Assembly (NCBI GenBank): GCA_018883385.1
Contig: VEQD01000011.1
Coordinates: 1 to 34,374 of the forward strand
Reading direction: 5' to 3'
Length of the DNA stretch: 34,374 nt
Origin: Rhodocyclaceae bacterium
GTDB taxonomy: Bacteria; Pseudomonadota; Gammaproteobacteria; Burkholderiales; Rhodocyclaceae
Position 1 is the first letter of the stretch; each line of letters begins with the position of its first letter. A model generated the notes under the pieces. The model was given only the letters and a program-made list of their open reading frames with translations. It was not told where the DNA came from and made no database searches. This document shows, piece by piece, positions 6,662 to 16,559 of this stretch. The position numbers and the translations under genes are program-made.

Positions 6662-7484
6662 GGTGACGCACCAGCACATCGGGCCGGTCGGCAAACTGCG
6701 TGGCCAGCCATTCAGTCATCCAGACCGAACGATGTTGACCACCAGTACAACCAATTGCCACGGTCAAATACGAGCGATTGTCATGCCCATATTTTGGCAA
6801 CCAGGTTTTTACGAAGCGGGCAATCTCATCCCGCAGTTGAATGGCGTCTGGTTGTGATTCGAGAAACGCAGCAACAGGGGCATCCTTGCCAGTGAGCGGT
6901 CGTAGCAATGGGTCATAGTGCGGATTTGGCAAGCAGCGCACGTCAAACATAAGATCGGCATCGCGCGGAACGCCGTGTTTGAAGCCAAAAGATTCAAAGA
7001 CCAACGTCAGACCATCCTGACTATCGACCTTGAGGAAATCACGAATCCAAGTCCGCAAGACTGCAGGCTTCAAATGGCTACTATCAAGACGATGTCCCAT
7101 ATCGGCCACGGGCTCCAGTAACATGCGCTCATGACGCAGCGCTTCGGCAAGCGTCATGGTGTCGCTGGTCAGCGGATGCGCACGGCGCGTTTCCGAAAAA
7201 CGCTGAATCAGGGTTTCGTCATCGGCATCAAGAAACAAGACACTCACCCGCGCATCGCGTCGTAAGTCTTCCAAGGCCTTCGGCAGGGCCTCAAGTGAGG
7301 GGCCACTACGCACATCGACAGCCACGCCAATCCTGGTATACCCATCCTGGCGCAAGTGCCCAACCAGGACTGGCAGCATATCCGCTGGCAGGTTGTCGAC
7401 ACAGTAATACCCCGCATCCTCGAGCACGGCGAGCGCAATCGATTTTCCGGAGCCGGAGAGGCCGCTAATCACGACAAGTTCCAT
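6633..7484 (-). CDS. rapZ: RNase adapter protein RapZ (YvcJ family P-loop protein)
   Basis: A 283-residue RapZ/YvcJ homologue. In enterobacteria RapZ binds the sRNA GlmZ and hands it to RNase E, controlling glucosamine-6-phosphate synthase; the family also binds nucleotides. The N-terminal P-loop GLSGSGKS is at residues 8-15, followed by the conserved VDNLP and DVRS blocks. The C-terminal RNA-binding half holds FESFGFKHG, DVRCLPNPH and GCTGGQHRSV. Length is standard. In many proteobacteria rapZ sits with ptsN or hprK; here those are absent and the downstream overlapping genes encode a NusG-II protein and a Gx transporter. The enterobacterial sRNA role cannot be assumed in this lineage. A TATACT -10-like box lies just upstream on the minus strand. 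Confidence 0.93.
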   Translation of the reverse strand: MELVVISGLSGSGKSIALAVLEDAGYYCVDNLPADMLPVLVGHLRQDGYTRIGVAVDVRSGPSLEALPKALEDLRRDARVSVLFLDADDETLIQRFSETRRAHPLTSDTMTLAEALRHERMLLEPVADMGHRLDSSHLKPAVLRTWIRDFLKVDSQDGLTLVFESFGFKHGVPRDADLMFDVRCLPNPHYDPLLRPLTGKDAPVAAFLESQPDAIQLRDEIARFVKTWLPKYGHDNRSYLTVAIGCTGGQHRSVWMTEWLATQFADRPDVLVRHRELVPAASA

Positions 7485-7559
7485 GGTGGGTTCAGTATAG
7501 CTGGGGAATGCGCCATAATGGTGACGAAACCTTTATAGAGGCTTGGCCTCAGGTGCCCC

Positions 7560-8726
7560 ATGAAACTGCTCGACCTGCCTTTCCTTGCCGATATCACCGC
7601 CATCCGCCGCGATATCCACGCCCACCCCGAGTTAGCCTTCGAAGAGGCCAGAACGGCTGACGTCGTTGCGCGGACGCTCGAAGGATACGGCGTCGCGGTG
7701 CATCGTGGTTTGGCGGGCACGGGCGTTATCGGCGTTATCAAGGGCACCCAAGGCGACAGCCCACGCATGGTCGGGCTTCGCGCCGATATGGATGCCCTGC
7801 CCATGCCGGAACTCAACGAATTTCCGCACCGATCCCGACATGCCGGCAAGATGCACGCCTGCGGCCATGATGGTCATACGGCGATGCTACTTGGGGCTGC
7901 GTGCTACCTCGCCGAGCACCGCGATTTTGATGGCACCGTGGTGCTAATTTTCCAACCTGCCGAAGAAGGCGAGGGCGGCGCACGCGTCATGATCGAGCAG
8001 GGACTATTCGATCAGTTTCCGGTGGAGGCGGTTTTTGGGCTGCACAATTGGCCTGGCCTGCCAGTCGGCCAGATGGCCATCATGCCCGGCCCAGTGATGG
8101 CGGGCACTTGTGGCCTCGAAATCCTGATTCGCGGCCACGGCTGCCATGCCGCCATGCCGCACCAGGGTATCGATACCATCCTGGTTGGTACGCAGGTCGT
8201 TCAGGCCTTGCAGAGTGTGGTTTCGCGTAACTTACACCCCTGTGATGCCGGCGTCGTTTCGGTCACGCAATTTCATGCGGGCGATGCCTGGAATGTGATT
8301 CCGGAAGATGCCGTCTTGCGCGGTACCATCCGCACCTTTAAGCCCGAGGTACAACAACTCATCGAAAAACGCATTCAAGAAATTTGCACCGGCATCGCCG
8401 CCACTTTTGGCGTACAGATCGATGTGCGTTTCGAACAGCGTTACCCGCCGACGGTCAACAGCGCTCATGAGTCACATTTTTGTCAGCATGTCGCTGCGCA
8501 GCTCCTGGGCGCGGATCACGTGATCAAGGATGCGCTGCCCTCGATGGGCGCCGAAGACTTTGCTTATATGTTGCTGGAAAAACCTGGTTGCTATGTCTGG
8601 CTAGGCAACGGCCCGGGTGAGGGTGGCTGCACGCTGCACAACCCGCACTACGACTTCAACGATGACATCACGGCCATCGGCATCAGCTACTGGGTCAAAC
8701 TGGCGCACGACTTTTTAGCCAAATAG
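7560..8726 (+). CDS. M20D-family amidohydrolase (hippurate hydrolase-like)
   Basis: A 388-residue zinc-dependent amidohydrolase of the M20D family (hippuricase, IAA-amino acid and N-acyl amino acid hydrolases), cleaving amide bonds of N-acylated amino acids in the cytoplasm. The dinuclear metal ligands are visible: Cys101 and His103 (MHACGHDGH), Glu135/136 (QPAEEGEGG), His162 (GLHNWPG) and His360 (CTLHNPHYDFND). The dimerisation domain covers about 185-295. No signal peptide. It begins 75 nt from the divergent rapZ start, so the two may share a regulatory region. Its end lies 19 nt from the convergent rfaH stop. The exact substrate cannot be read from sequence. Confidence 0.9.
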   Translation: MKLLDLPFLADITAIRRDIHAHPELAFEEARTADVVARTLEGYGVAVHRGLAGTGVIGVIKGTQGDSPRMVGLRADMDALPMPELNEFPHRSRHAGKMHACGHDGHTAMLLGAACYLAEHRDFDGTVVLIFQPAEEGEGGARVMIEQGLFDQFPVEAVFGLHNWPGLPVGQMAIMPGPVMAGTCGLEILIRGHGCHAAMPHQGIDTILVGTQVVQALQSVVSRNLHPCDAGVVSVTQFHAGDAWNVIPEDAVLRGTIRTFKPEVQQLIEKRIQEICTGIAATFGVQIDVRFEQRYPPTVNSAHESHFCQHVAAQLLGADHVIKDALPSMGAEDFAYMLLEKPGCYVWLGNGPGEGGCTLHNPHYDFNDDITAIGISYWVKLAHDFLAK

Positions 8727-8745
8727 CCTAGTGCATTAAAAACGC

Positions 8746-9237
8746 TCAGTAGCTGGCTGTTCGCAAGTCAGCCGTAGAGACTGATACGCGCTGCTGTTTC
8801 TGCATGAACTCGAGTAGAACAAAGCTGCGTTGCTCGCCGTCAGCGATTTCAAAGACCCCTTCCAATCCGACCAGGGGCCCGCTCACGACTTGGACAGCAT
8901 CACCGGCGGCAAAAAGCGTTTCTTTGATTTCCTGCGTCCGCGCTCGAATCGCCTCAATGACCGGATCCGGCACCGCCGCATAGGTCTGACCAAAGCGCAC
9001 CATACCGGCAACCCCCAAGGTTGACCGAATTGGCCCCCAATTGTCGTTACCTTCTTCCAGATGTAGAAACAGATAACGTGGAAAAAGCGGCTCCAGTCTC
9101 TTGAGCAACTTTCCACGCTGCAATCGTTCCACCTCGATCAACGGTAGGTAGGTCTCATAACCCTGGCGCAATAGGTTTTCCAGCGCCCGCGCTTCGTTGC
9201 GGGGTTTGCTTTGAACCAGATACCAGGTGCGCGCCAT
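8746..9237 (-). CDS. rfaH: RfaH-type transcription antiterminator (NusG paralogue)
   Basis: A 163-residue NusG-family protein with an N-terminal NGN domain (about 1-100, starting ARTWYLVQSKPRNEARALENL) and a C-terminal KOW domain (about 108-160). The N-terminal pattern and the central VRFGQTYAAVPD segment match RfaH rather than housekeeping NusG. RfaH is recruited to paused polymerase at ops elements in leaders of long operons (LPS, capsule, secretion) and aids elongation and translation. No ops-bearing leader operon is visible in this window, so its targets lie elsewhere. It is divergent from metH with about 50 nt to the predicted metH promoter; no clear ribosome site precedes its ATG. Confidence 0.88.
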   Translation of the reverse strand: MARTWYLVQSKPRNEARALENLLRQGYETYLPLIEVERLQRGKLLKRLEPLFPRYLFLHLEEGNDNWGPIRSTLGVAGMVRFGQTYAAVPDPVIEAIRARTQEIKETLFAAGDAVQVVSGPLVGLEGVFEIADGEQRSFVLLEFMQKQQRVSVSTADLRTASY

Positions 9238-9289
9238 AGTGATGCATTTTAACCATACTCACTTTTGCCCTTCCAACCCATTGATTTGC

Positions 9290-9318
9290 TTGACGCAAAC
9301 CGCTTCGACCCGTATTGT
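9290..9318 (+). promoter_or_regulatory. Predicted sigma70 promoter of metH
   Basis: TTGACG at 9290-9295 and TATTGT at 9313-9318 are separated by exactly 17 nt, five and four matches to the consensus hexamers. Transcription would start near 9325. This gives a structured leader of about 139 nt that contains a 14-nt palindrome (TGGCAAGCTTGCCA, 9326-9339), the SAM-II-like element and the terminator before the metH start. Confidence 0.55.
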
Positions 9319-9339
9319 TTCGGCTTGGCAAGCTTGCCA

Positions 9340-9391
9340 CGCGCCGATTTGAGCTCCTCAGCTTGCGGGCGCGCTTACAAATACTGCTAAA
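9340..9391 (+). promoter_or_regulatory. SAM-II-like (SAM-alpha, metA motif) riboswitch in the metH leader
   Basis: The element has the SAM-II order of conserved parts. P1 stem: CGCGCC (9340-9345) with GGCGCG (9368-9373). Invariant blocks: GATTTG (9346-9351) directly after the 5' P1 strand, GCTTGC (9361-9366) just before the 3' P1 strand, then a 12-nt A-rich linker and GCTAAA (9386-9391). All are as I recall the Rfam SAM-II consensus. The expected pseudoknot between 9359-9365 and 9380-9386 is only partly complementary here (CAG/CTG plus one A-U pair), so this may be a divergent member. A ligand-responsive role is supported by its place before methionine synthase and by the terminator that follows. 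Without a covariance search, SAM-II identity rests on visual matching. Confidence 0.7.
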
Positions 9392-9408
9392 GCGATGGGA
9401 TGCCAAAC

Positions 9409-9448
9409 ACCCGCCGCTGCAGCCCCGCTGACCGGCGGGTTTGTTTTT
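9409..9448 (+). terminator. Intrinsic terminator / attenuator in the metH leader
   Basis: An 8-bp GC-rich stem, ACCCGCCG (9409-9416) with CGGCGGGT (9433-9440), is capped by an inner CAGC/GCTG hairpin (9420-9423/9427-9430) and followed by the T-tract TTGTTTTT (9441-9448). rfaH is divergent, so the only transcripts that can reach it come from the metH promoter; it is best read as the expression platform of the riboswitch. The 5' arm can alternatively pair with aptamer bases 9359-9369. Confidence 0.8.
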
Positions 9449-9463
9449 AAGAAGACGTTGGTT

Positions 9464-13183
<3,720 letters not shown>

Positions 13184-13202
13184 CGCAGGGCAACACGCCA
13201 AG

Positions 13203-13228
13203 AAAAAGCCACCAGTCGGTGGCTTTTT
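13203..13228. terminator. Bidirectional intrinsic terminator, metH / DUF1840 gene
   Basis: A perfect 11-bp inverted repeat, AAAAAGCCACC (13203-13213) and GGTGGCTTTTT (13218-13228) with a 4-nt loop. It lies between the convergent metH (stop 13183) and DUF1840 gene (stop 13250), so the A- and T-tracts let it end transcription from both directions. Confidence 0.92.
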
Positions 13229-13249
13229 CGATTGCTCTGACAGGGCCAC

Positions 13250-13597
13250 TTATTTAGCAAAGTCTTTCGGTGCCTCCCAGGTTATTGCCTTCTTCTCACG
13301 CATCGCTTGCGACAAGGCCTTAATAAAGGGTTGTGCACGTACGGCAAGACCAATCAATTCGTGCGGTTCAATTCCGACATCCGGGATCGGCAGTTCTTCA
13401 CGGCGTTCGCGCCCTTCCTTCAAACGTCGCTCGTGCTCAACCAGCTGATGGAGGTGCGTCAACGCTGTCGGCATCTCATCAACGGTAATCACCCCACGTT
13501 GTGTCGGTGATTTACCAATCACGGTTAGCAAGGCGCGCGCCACATCGTCAAACATCAACAAATTGGCAGTTGCCTGCGAAGAAAAACGGACCAGCAT
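13250..13597 (-). CDS. DUF1840 domain-containing protein
   Basis: A 115-residue protein starting MLVRFSSQATANLLMFDDVA, the characteristic beginning of DUF1840, a family I associate with betaproteobacteria and relatives. ATG 13597 is chosen because a near-perfect AAGGAGGT ribosome site lies directly upstream; an in-frame start 8 codons earlier would cover this site. The middle is rich in charged residues (HERRLKEGRERREELP), likely helical. No signal peptide or membrane segment. Function unknown. It is divergent from carbonic anhydrase, sharing a 93-nt promoter region, and ends at the bidirectional terminator shared with metH. Confidence 0.82.
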   Translation of the reverse strand: MLVRFSSQATANLLMFDDVARALLTVIGKSPTQRGVITVDEMPTALTHLHQLVEHERRLKEGRERREELPIPDVGIEPHELIGLAVRAQPFIKALSQAMREKKAITWEAPKDFAK

Positions 13598-13640
13598 GAA
13601 ACCTCCTTGTGGGCTACGCACCCGAACTGTTCAGCTCCTT

Positions 13641-13647
13641 TATAATA
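13641..13647. promoter_or_regulatory. Overlapping divergent -10 boxes, carbonic anhydrase / DUF1840 gene
   Basis: The plus strand reads a perfect TATAAT (13641-13646) about 45 nt before the carbonic anhydrase ATG. The minus strand reads TATTAT at 13642-13647, placed properly for the DUF1840 gene. No strong -35 hexamer is visible on either side, so transcription from the two directions may compete or need an activator. Confidence 0.45.
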
Positions 13648-13690
13648 CGCCACAGCCCGACATTGAATAAAAAAACAGCGAGTTAACGCC

Positions 13691-14341
13691 ATGCACATTC
13701 TTGAACCACTCTTTGAGCAGAACCGCATCTGGTCCGAACAGATGCAAAACGAAAATCCCGAGTTCTTCAGGCAACTTGCCAAGCTCAAGAATCCTGAATA
13801 TCTATGGATCGGTTGCTCGGATTCTCGCGTCCCGGCCAACCAGATTATGGGACTTCAACCGGGTGAGGTCTTTGTTCATCGCAACATCGCCAACGTGGTC
13901 GTACATAGTGACCTCAATTGCCTATCAGTGGTTCAGTATGCCGTCCAGGTACTGCGCGTGAAACATATTCTGGTCGTGGGCCATTATGGTTGCGCTGGCG
14001 TTAAGGCCGCGCTTGATGGTTTACGCATTGGTCTGGTCGATAACTGGTTACGCCATATTCACGATGTGCGTCAGAAACATCAGGTGATCCTAGATAACAC
14101 GCCAGAAGAGGAGCGCCATAACCGCCTCTGCGAACTCAATGTTATCGAACAGGCATTGAACCTTGCACAATCGACCGTGCTCTACGACGCCTGGGCGCGT
14201 GGCCAGGAAGTCTCGGTGCATGGTCTGGTCTATGGCCTGCAAGATGGCATTGTGCGCAACCTCAATATCTCCATTCACAGCTTCAACGCGATCTGCCCGG
14301 CCTACAACGACGCACTAAGCGTGTACAGCACCCAGGCCTGA
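13691..14341 (+). CDS. can: Beta-class carbonic anhydrase
   Basis: A 216-residue beta-carbonic anhydrase that interconverts CO2 and bicarbonate in the cytoplasm, supplying bicarbonate for carboxylases. The zinc ligands Cys42, His98 and Cys101 and the catalytic Asp44/Arg46 pair (GCSDSRVPAN; VVGHYGCAGV) fall at the same numbers as in E. coli Can, and length agrees. No signal peptide. It is first in a plus-strand run: its stop lies 3 nt before the MHS transporter start, and that gene overlaps the fructokinase gene. Co-transcription with a metabolite transporter is not the common SulP-type pairing. Confidence 0.95.
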   Translation: MHILEPLFEQNRIWSEQMQNENPEFFRQLAKLKNPEYLWIGCSDSRVPANQIMGLQPGEVFVHRNIANVVVHSDLNCLSVVQYAVQVLRVKHILVVGHYGCAGVKAALDGLRIGLVDNWLRHIHDVRQKHQVILDNTPEEERHNRLCELNVIEQALNLAQSTVLYDAWARGQEVSVHGLVYGLQDGIVRNLNISIHSFNAICPAYNDALSVYSTQA

Positions 14342-14344
14342 CCC

Positions 14345-15667
14345 ATGGCGTTGCCACCTTCGACTGGCCTGCGCAAAACAGTGCTGGCTGGTGCCATCGG
14401 CAACGCCATCGAGTTCTATGACTTTATTGTCTATGCCTACCTGGCAGGCTATTTTGCGGCGCACTTCTTTCCAACGCACGATCCGGTAGCCGCATTACTC
14501 GCTAGTTATGGCGCCTTTGCCACAGGCATGGTGATGCGACCTATCGGCGGTATTCTATTTGGGACCATTGGTGACCGCATCGGCCGCAAGGCCGCGTTAC
14601 AGCTATCTGTTTTGCTGATCGCCGTGCCGACCCTGATGATTGGCCTGTTGCCTACTTATGCCACGATTGGCCTGTGGGCACCGGCATTGCTGATTCTGCT
14701 GCGCATGCTGCAGGGGCTTTCGATCGGCGGTGAATACTCATCGTCGATCGTATTTCTGATTGAGCATGCTCCAATAAATCGTCGCGGATTGATCGGTGGT
14801 TTTAGCCCTATGGGTGCTTTTGGTGGTCTGCTGCTGGGCACGGCGGCTAGTTTTCTGTGCACCGCTGTTTTGGGAAAAACCATCATGGCCGATTGGGGCT
14901 GGCGGGTTCCATTTCTGTCCAGCATCCTTTTGACAGGCATTGGTATCTGGGCGCGCCGCTCTCTTGGCCATGAGCTTATGCAAGGCAAGGACATAGTGCA
15001 ATCACCTGTCCGCACGGCGTTTCGCTATTACTGGCGGCCCATGCTGGCGATCGCGCTGGCCAATACGGCAACTGGGATTGTCTCTTTTGTCGGGTTTATG
15101 TATGCCGTACCTTGGATGACCAAAGTGACCGGTATCAGCACCACGACGGCACTGGCGATCAACCTGCTGAGCCTTTTACTCGTCAGCCTATTGTCCGTGG
15201 GTGGCGGCTGGCTGGGCGACTGGTTCGGCAAGCTGAACATCACACGACTGGGTGTCTTGATCCTGCTGGCGGGTGCCTGGCCGGCATTCCTGCTGTTCGC
15301 CAGCGGGGAAGTTCCGCTCATGATTCTGGGGGGGCTCTTGCTAGCCATCGGACAAGGATTCTACCTGGGGCCACTTTCTGCCAGCATGGCGGCGTTATTG
15401 CCGCACAAAGTCCGGGTAACAGGTCTTTCATTTGGCTATAGCCTCGCTGTTGGTCTTTTCGGCGGGCTCGCACCGATGTTCACCGAATTTCTGATCGCAC
15501 GATTCCAACTGACCATGGCACCGGCCATTGTGATCATGCTGGGCGCGCTGGTGTCACTCGTCACCCTGTGTTTGCATCCGCTCTGGCGACATCACCATGA
15601 CCAACTGCCAGAGGACGAACCCGTCACTACCCCTGGAAAGCTCCAAACAAATGCGTATCGGCATTGA
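14345..15667 (+). CDS. MFS transporter, metabolite:H+ symporter (MHS) family
   Basis: A 440-residue inner-membrane transporter with about 12 hydrophobic segments. The N-terminus (GAIGNAIEFYDFIVYAYLA) and the loop motif GTIGDRIGRKAALQ are typical of the MHS group (ProP, ShiA, KgtP, citrate carriers), which import organic acids, betaines or amino acids with protons. RMLQGLSIGGEYSSSIVFLIEHAP is the usual TM4-TM5 signature. The substrate cannot be read from sequence. It starts 3 nt after carbonic anhydrase, and its last 17 nt overlap the fructokinase start. The C-terminal tail is hydrophilic and short. Confidence 0.9.
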   Translation: MALPPSTGLRKTVLAGAIGNAIEFYDFIVYAYLAGYFAAHFFPTHDPVAALLASYGAFATGMVMRPIGGILFGTIGDRIGRKAALQLSVLLIAVPTLMIGLLPTYATIGLWAPALLILLRMLQGLSIGGEYSSSIVFLIEHAPINRRGLIGGFSPMGAFGGLLLGTAASFLCTAVLGKTIMADWGWRVPFLSSILLTGIGIWARRSLGHELMQGKDIVQSPVRTAFRYYWRPMLAIALANTATGIVSFVGFMYAVPWMTKVTGISTTTALAINLLSLLLVSLLSVGGGWLGDWFGKLNITRLGVLILLAGAWPAFLLFASGEVPLMILGGLLLAIGQGFYLGPLSASMAALLPHKVRVTGLSFGYSLAVGLFGGLAPMFTEFLIARFQLTMAPAIVIMLGALVSLVTLCLHPLWRHHHDQLPEDEPVTTPGKLQTNAYRH

Positions 15668-16559
15668 TCTGGGCGGCACGAAAATTGAAGCGGCAGTGCT
15701 AGACGCAGCAGGTCATTTCCGTTTTCGCGAACGCGTCGCCACACCCCAAGGTGACTACTTGGCGACCTTGCAGACGATCCACCAACTGATCGAACGCGCC
15801 GAGATGGCACTCGACGAAACATGCGGCTTCGTGGGCATTGGTCATCCGGGTTCTGTCAATCCAGCAGATGGGTGCATTCGTAACGCCAATTCCACCTGTC
15901 TCAATGGTCAAAGCCTGCAGCGAGATCTGGAAGAAACCCTCCAAAGACCCGTGCGCCTGGCCAACGATGCGGACTGCCTGGCGCTATCGGAAGCCATGGA
16001 TGGCGCAGCGTATGGATGTTCCTCTGTTTTTGCGGTGATCCTGGGCACCGGTGTGGGCGGCGGCTGGTTTATTCATGGGCATTTGCAGCAGGGCCCTAAC
16101 GGACTCGCCGGCGAATGGGGTCACAACCCCTTAGCCATTAGCTCGCCTGACGAAATGCCGGGACCGACCTGTTACTGTGGCAAGCATGGCTGTATTGAGG
16201 CGTGGCTCTCAGGTCCTGGGCTGGTGGCCGACTTCCAACGCGAATCGCACGATCTTGCCATCACAGACGCCCTATCAGTGGTCAAACTCGCCGGGCAGGG
16301 CCATCAGGCAGCACAACAAACGCTGAATCGACATACCCAGCGTCTGGCGCGATCGCTGGCTCTCATCATCAATGCGGTCGACCCGGAAGCAATCGTTCTG
16401 GGCGGTGGGGTCGCGCAACGCCCAAATCTTATTGCCGACCTGCAAGCTGCGCTTGTCGCGCATCTGTTTCTGCCAGCGGGCACGCCACTTCGGACAAAAT
16501 TATCGTTGCCGATGTTTGGCGATAGCTCCGGCGTCCGCGGCGCCGCCCGGCTGTTTTAG
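15651..16559 (+). CDS. mak: ROK-family fructokinase (Mak-like)
   Basis: A 302-residue ROK-family sugar kinase, closest in pattern to E. coli Mak (manno(fructo)kinase), which phosphorylates fructose with ATP. Seen: phosphate-binding DLGGTK (6-11); RNANSTCLNGQ near 77-87; catalytic Asp106 in LANDADCLA; the ROK zinc site with His158 (GEWGHNP) and Cys174, 176 and 181 (CYCGKHGC); and C-terminal GDSSGVRGAA as in Mak. ATG 15651 is chosen because the protein starts there as in Mak; it overlaps the transporter gene by 17 nt. Its stop overlaps the convergent priA stop by 4 nt. Fructose specificity is inferred from similarity. Confidence 0.9.
   Translation: MRIGIDLGGTKIEAAVLDAAGHFRFRERVATPQGDYLATLQTIHQLIERAEMALDETCGFVGIGHPGSVNPADGCIRNANSTCLNGQSLQRDLEETLQRPVRLANDADCLALSEAMDGAAYGCSSVFAVILGTGVGGGWFIHGHLQQGPNGLAGEWGHNPLAISSPDEMPGPTCYCGKHGCIEAWLSGPGLVADFQRESHDLAITDALSVVKLAGQGHQAAQQTLNRHTQRLARSLALIINAVDPEAIVLGGGVAQRPNLIADLQAALVAHLFLPAGTPLRTKLSLPMFGDSSGVRGAARLF

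Noticed and set aside
9325-9463. SAH or cobalamin riboswitch before metH
   Set aside because: The SAH core (GAGGAGCGCTGC-type block) is missing, and the leader is too short and lacks the B12 box arrangement; CCCGC-like bases near 9424 belong to the terminator loop. SAM-II blocks fit better.
13250-13621. Longer start for the DUF1840 protein at 13621
   Set aside because: It would place the perfect AAGGAGGT ribosome site inside the coding region; family members begin MLVRFSS, matching ATG 13597.
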